In this document: one piece after another, positions 62,222-64,000 of the stretch
Layout: each line of letters opens with the position of its first letter
Position numbering within the stretch: the first letter of the stretch is position 1
Assembly: GCA_039030175.1 (NCBI GenBank)
Contig: JBCCER010000002.1
Location: 6,430 to 70,429, forward strand
Length of the DNA: 64,000 bases
Direction of reading: 5' to 3'
From: JANQGH01 sp039030175
GTDB taxonomy: Bacteria; Pseudomonadota; Alphaproteobacteria; DSM-16000; Inquilinaceae
Translations under genes and position numbers: made by a program
Notes under the pieces: model-generated
What the model was told of the DNA's origin: nothing
What the model saw: the letters and a program-made list of their open reading frames with translations, nothing else
The model's database searches: none

Positions 62222-64000
62222 ATGGCCCTTCAGGATCAAAGCCCGGCGATAACACAGCGGCCCTTCGATGCGTTGGGGATGCTTCACGACACTTCGGTGG
62301 ACCCGTTAACGGGTTCGGCCCATTTGCGCGTTCCACTCAGAACCACGCCGGGACGCCACGAATTCGGTCCGTCGCTTGCCCTGACCTATGGCTCCGGCTC
62401 GGGAAACTCGCCATTCGGTGTCGGCTGGTCGCTGCAGGGCGCATCCTGGATTGGGGTCGATATCAGGGAGCGTTTGCCGACCTACGACGCCGAGGATCGG
62501 TTTTGCCATTCCAATGGCGACGAGTTGGTGCCGGCGACCGGACCGGATCGCAAACGCAATCTTGAGCGCCGCAACGGCTTTCTTATCACGCGCTATTTGG
62601 CGCGCCATGAGGGGCGGTTTTCGCGGGTCGAACGCTGGCAGCGCACTCGCGATGGCGATATCCACTGGCGGGTCTTCAGCCGCGACGGCGTCGTCTCGGT
62701 GTACGGGCAAAACCCCAACGCTCGTATTGTCGACCCCGCCGCGCCGACTCGTGTCTTCCAGTGGCTGTTGGAAGCCCAGTTCGACAAGCGCGGTAACGCT
62801 GTCACGTACCGGTACGCGGCGGAGACGTTCGATGGCGTTTCACTGACAGAGCCGAGCGAACGGGCGCGCCTGGACAAGAAACTTCCACCAGCGCAGCGCT
62901 ATCTGAAGAGCATTCGGTACGCCAACACCAAACCCTTCCACGCCGATCAGCCTGAGCCCGAAGACAATCAATGGCCGCTGGAGGTTGTTTTCGATTATGG
63001 CGATCACGAGTACGGAACCGACACGGCGCCGCCCAGCGCTGTGCCTAATCGCGTTTGGCCAGCGCGGGCCGATTCCTATTCTGCCTGCAAGGCTGGGTTC
63101 GACCTTCGCACTTATCGCCTGTGCCGGCGCATGCTCATGGTGCACCGCTTCGACGCTCTGGGCGAGGGGGCCAAAGTCGTTGGCGTCACCCGTCTGGGTC
63201 ATGATGAGCGTGCGGCCGGCTCGGTACTGACTGAAATCGGCTATACCGGCTACCGCTTTGACGGCGACCGGCCGGCATTCAAATCCGCCCTGCCGCTTCG
63301 GATGCGCTATAGCGGCACAGGCCTCGGTTCAAATTTCTCGACGGCGCCTCAGGAAACAGCCGTCAACCTTCCATCCGGCTTGGCCGGGGCGAATTATCGA
63401 TTTGTCGACCTTCAAGGCGATGGCCTGCCCGGTGTCCTTGCTGAAAGCGCTAGCGGTTGGCACTACAAAAGGAATCTTGGCGGAGGCCGCTTTGGGCCGC
63501 TCACCACCGTCTCGGCCAAGCCAAACCGGGCGATGGCCGCCATTGCCGTCAGCGACTTTGACGGAGACGGCAACCCGAACCTGGTTACGTTGACCGGGCG
63601 GCAAGCCGGCTATTTTGAGTATGACCGCGATGGCGAAACTTGGTCGGGTTTCAACAGCTTTGCGGAGATACCGCAGGTCGACGACCGGGCGCAGAGCAAG
63701 TTGATCGATCTAGATGGCGATGGGCTCGCCGATCTCGTGACCTTGCGGGAAGACCGTGTGATTTGGAACCCGGCTAAGGGCCGCGACGGTTTTGGTGCGG
63801 CCTGCGAGGTCGTAAGGCCCCGCGACCGTCACTCCGCGCCGGGGCAGGTCGGACGTTCGGATCTTGAGATTTTCTTCGCCGACATGTCCGGCGATGGACT
63901 GTTGGATATCGTCGAGGTTGGCAACGGATCGGTTAGCTATTGGCCGAACTTAGGCGGCGGCCGTTTCGGCAACTGCGTGGCCATGGCGAACCCGCCGATG
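62222..64000 (+). CDS. Tc toxin B-component (SpvB/TcaC-like), 3' end outside window
   Basis: The reading frame from ATG 62222 is open to the window end (593 codons visible). The N-terminus has the SpvB pattern: LGMLHDTSVDPLTGSAHLRV, LALTYGSGSGNSPFGVGWSL, then IRERLPTYDAEDRF. From about residue 390 come FG-GAP/VCBS-like calcium repeats with DLQGDGLPG, DFDGDGNPN, DLDGDGLAD and DMSGDGLLD, as in the TcdB mid/N domain. B-components form the hollow shell that encloses the toxic C-terminus of the TcC part. A fused RHS/C part and A-subunit, if present, lie to the right. No signal peptide, as usual for Tc proteins. Confidence 0.85.
   Translation, partial: MALQDQSPAITQRPFDALGMLHDTSVDPLTGSAHLRVPLRTTPGRHEFGPSLALTYGSGSGNSPFGVGWSLQGASWIGVDIRERLPTYDAEDRFCHSNGDELVPATGPDRKRNLERRNGFLITRYLARHEGRFSRVERWQRTRDGDIHWRVFSRDGVVSVYGQNPNARIVDPAAPTRVFQWLLEAQFDKRGNAVTYRYAAETFDGVSLTEPSERARLDKKLPPAQRYLKSIRYANTKPFHADQPEPEDNQWPLEVVFDYGDHEYGTDTAPPSAVPNRVWPARADSYSACKAGFDLRTYRLCRRMLMVHRFDALGEGAKVVGVTRLGHDERAAGSVLTEIGYTGYRFDGDRPAFKSALPLRMRYSGTGLGSNFSTAPQETAVNLPSGLAGANYRFVDLQGDGLPGVLAESASGWHYKRNLGGGRFGPLTTVSAKPNRAMAAIAVSDFDGDGNPNLVTLTGRQAGYFEYDRDGETWSGFNSFAEIPQVDDRAQSKLIDLDGDGLADLVTLREDRVIWNPAKGRDGFGAACEVVRPRDRHSAPGQVGRSDLEIFFADMSGDGLLDIVEVGNGSVSYWPNLGGGRFGNCVAMANPPM

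Noticed and set aside
61990..62565. Plus-strand open frame ahead of and overlapping the Tc B-component gene
   Set aside because: The overlap is in a different frame from a gene with clear homology; the upstream part shows no family similarity.

Overview
This is a 64 kb stretch of a GC-rich bacterial chromosome, most likely from an alphaproteobacterium. The evidence is several binding-protein-dependent sugar ABC operons, a soxBDAG sarcosine oxidase operon with alphaproteobacterial gene order, a LinB-like haloalkane dehalogenase relic, and frequent GTG starts with overlapping stop/start codons. I saw no tRNA, rRNA, CRISPR array or intact insertion sequence.

Regions 1-33.5 kb are mainly catabolic. 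(i) 1-3.7 kb is the end of a sugar ABC operon (two permeases, a Gfo/Idh/MocA dehydrogenase, an ATPase). (ii) 3.7-7.2 kb holds an SDR remnant, a RidA protein, a small NTF2-like protein, an M81 (MlrC) hydrolase and a FadR-type GntR regulator. (iii) 7.3-14 kb is a second transporter operon with an embedded enolase-superfamily dehydratase and a nearby TIM-barrel isomerase. (iv) 14.2-27 kb combines MtnA, MtnK, a third transporter with two different ATPases, a split DhaK/DhaL kinase, two SDRs and an IolB-type isomerase. It reads like one pathway for an unusual, perhaps 5-deoxy, sugar. (v) 27-33.5 kb is soxBDAG with a translationally coupled MmgE/PrpD gene.

Region 33.5-43.5 kb is a patchwork: small secreted proteins, a DUF2165 membrane protein, divergent regulator/target pairs, a lipoprotein relic, a haloalkane dehalogenase broken by a frameshift and a stop but still facing its TetR gene across a perfect palindrome, a GNAT, an unassigned cytosolic fusion protein, an MFS transporter and an AlkD-like protein.

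The most interesting locus is 43.57-45.73 kb, a clearly AT-richer two-gene island. One gene encodes a short archaeal-type adenylosuccinate synthetase homologue with the catalytic Asp changed to Ser, as in phage PurZ. The other encodes a membrane-anchored protein with a degenerate dCTP deaminase/dUTPase-like fold. I read it as a candidate nucleotide-based conflict or defence system. It is followed by a solitary GroEL without GroES.

Region 47.8-64 kb carries a phosphodiesterase, a lectin-like/Vps62-like gene pair, an HPPD-like iron dioxygenase, malic enzyme and an aldehyde dehydrogenase. It then has a second notable locus: a LanM lanthipeptide synthetase whose cyclase domain has lost its zinc ligands, paired with a nitrile-hydratase-leader-type precursor that contains no cysteine. 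A four-half-site OxyR-like operator separates this pair from a divergent OxyR homologue that has Ser in place of the peroxidatic Cys. The window ends inside a Tc-toxin B-component (SpvB/TcaC-like) gene.
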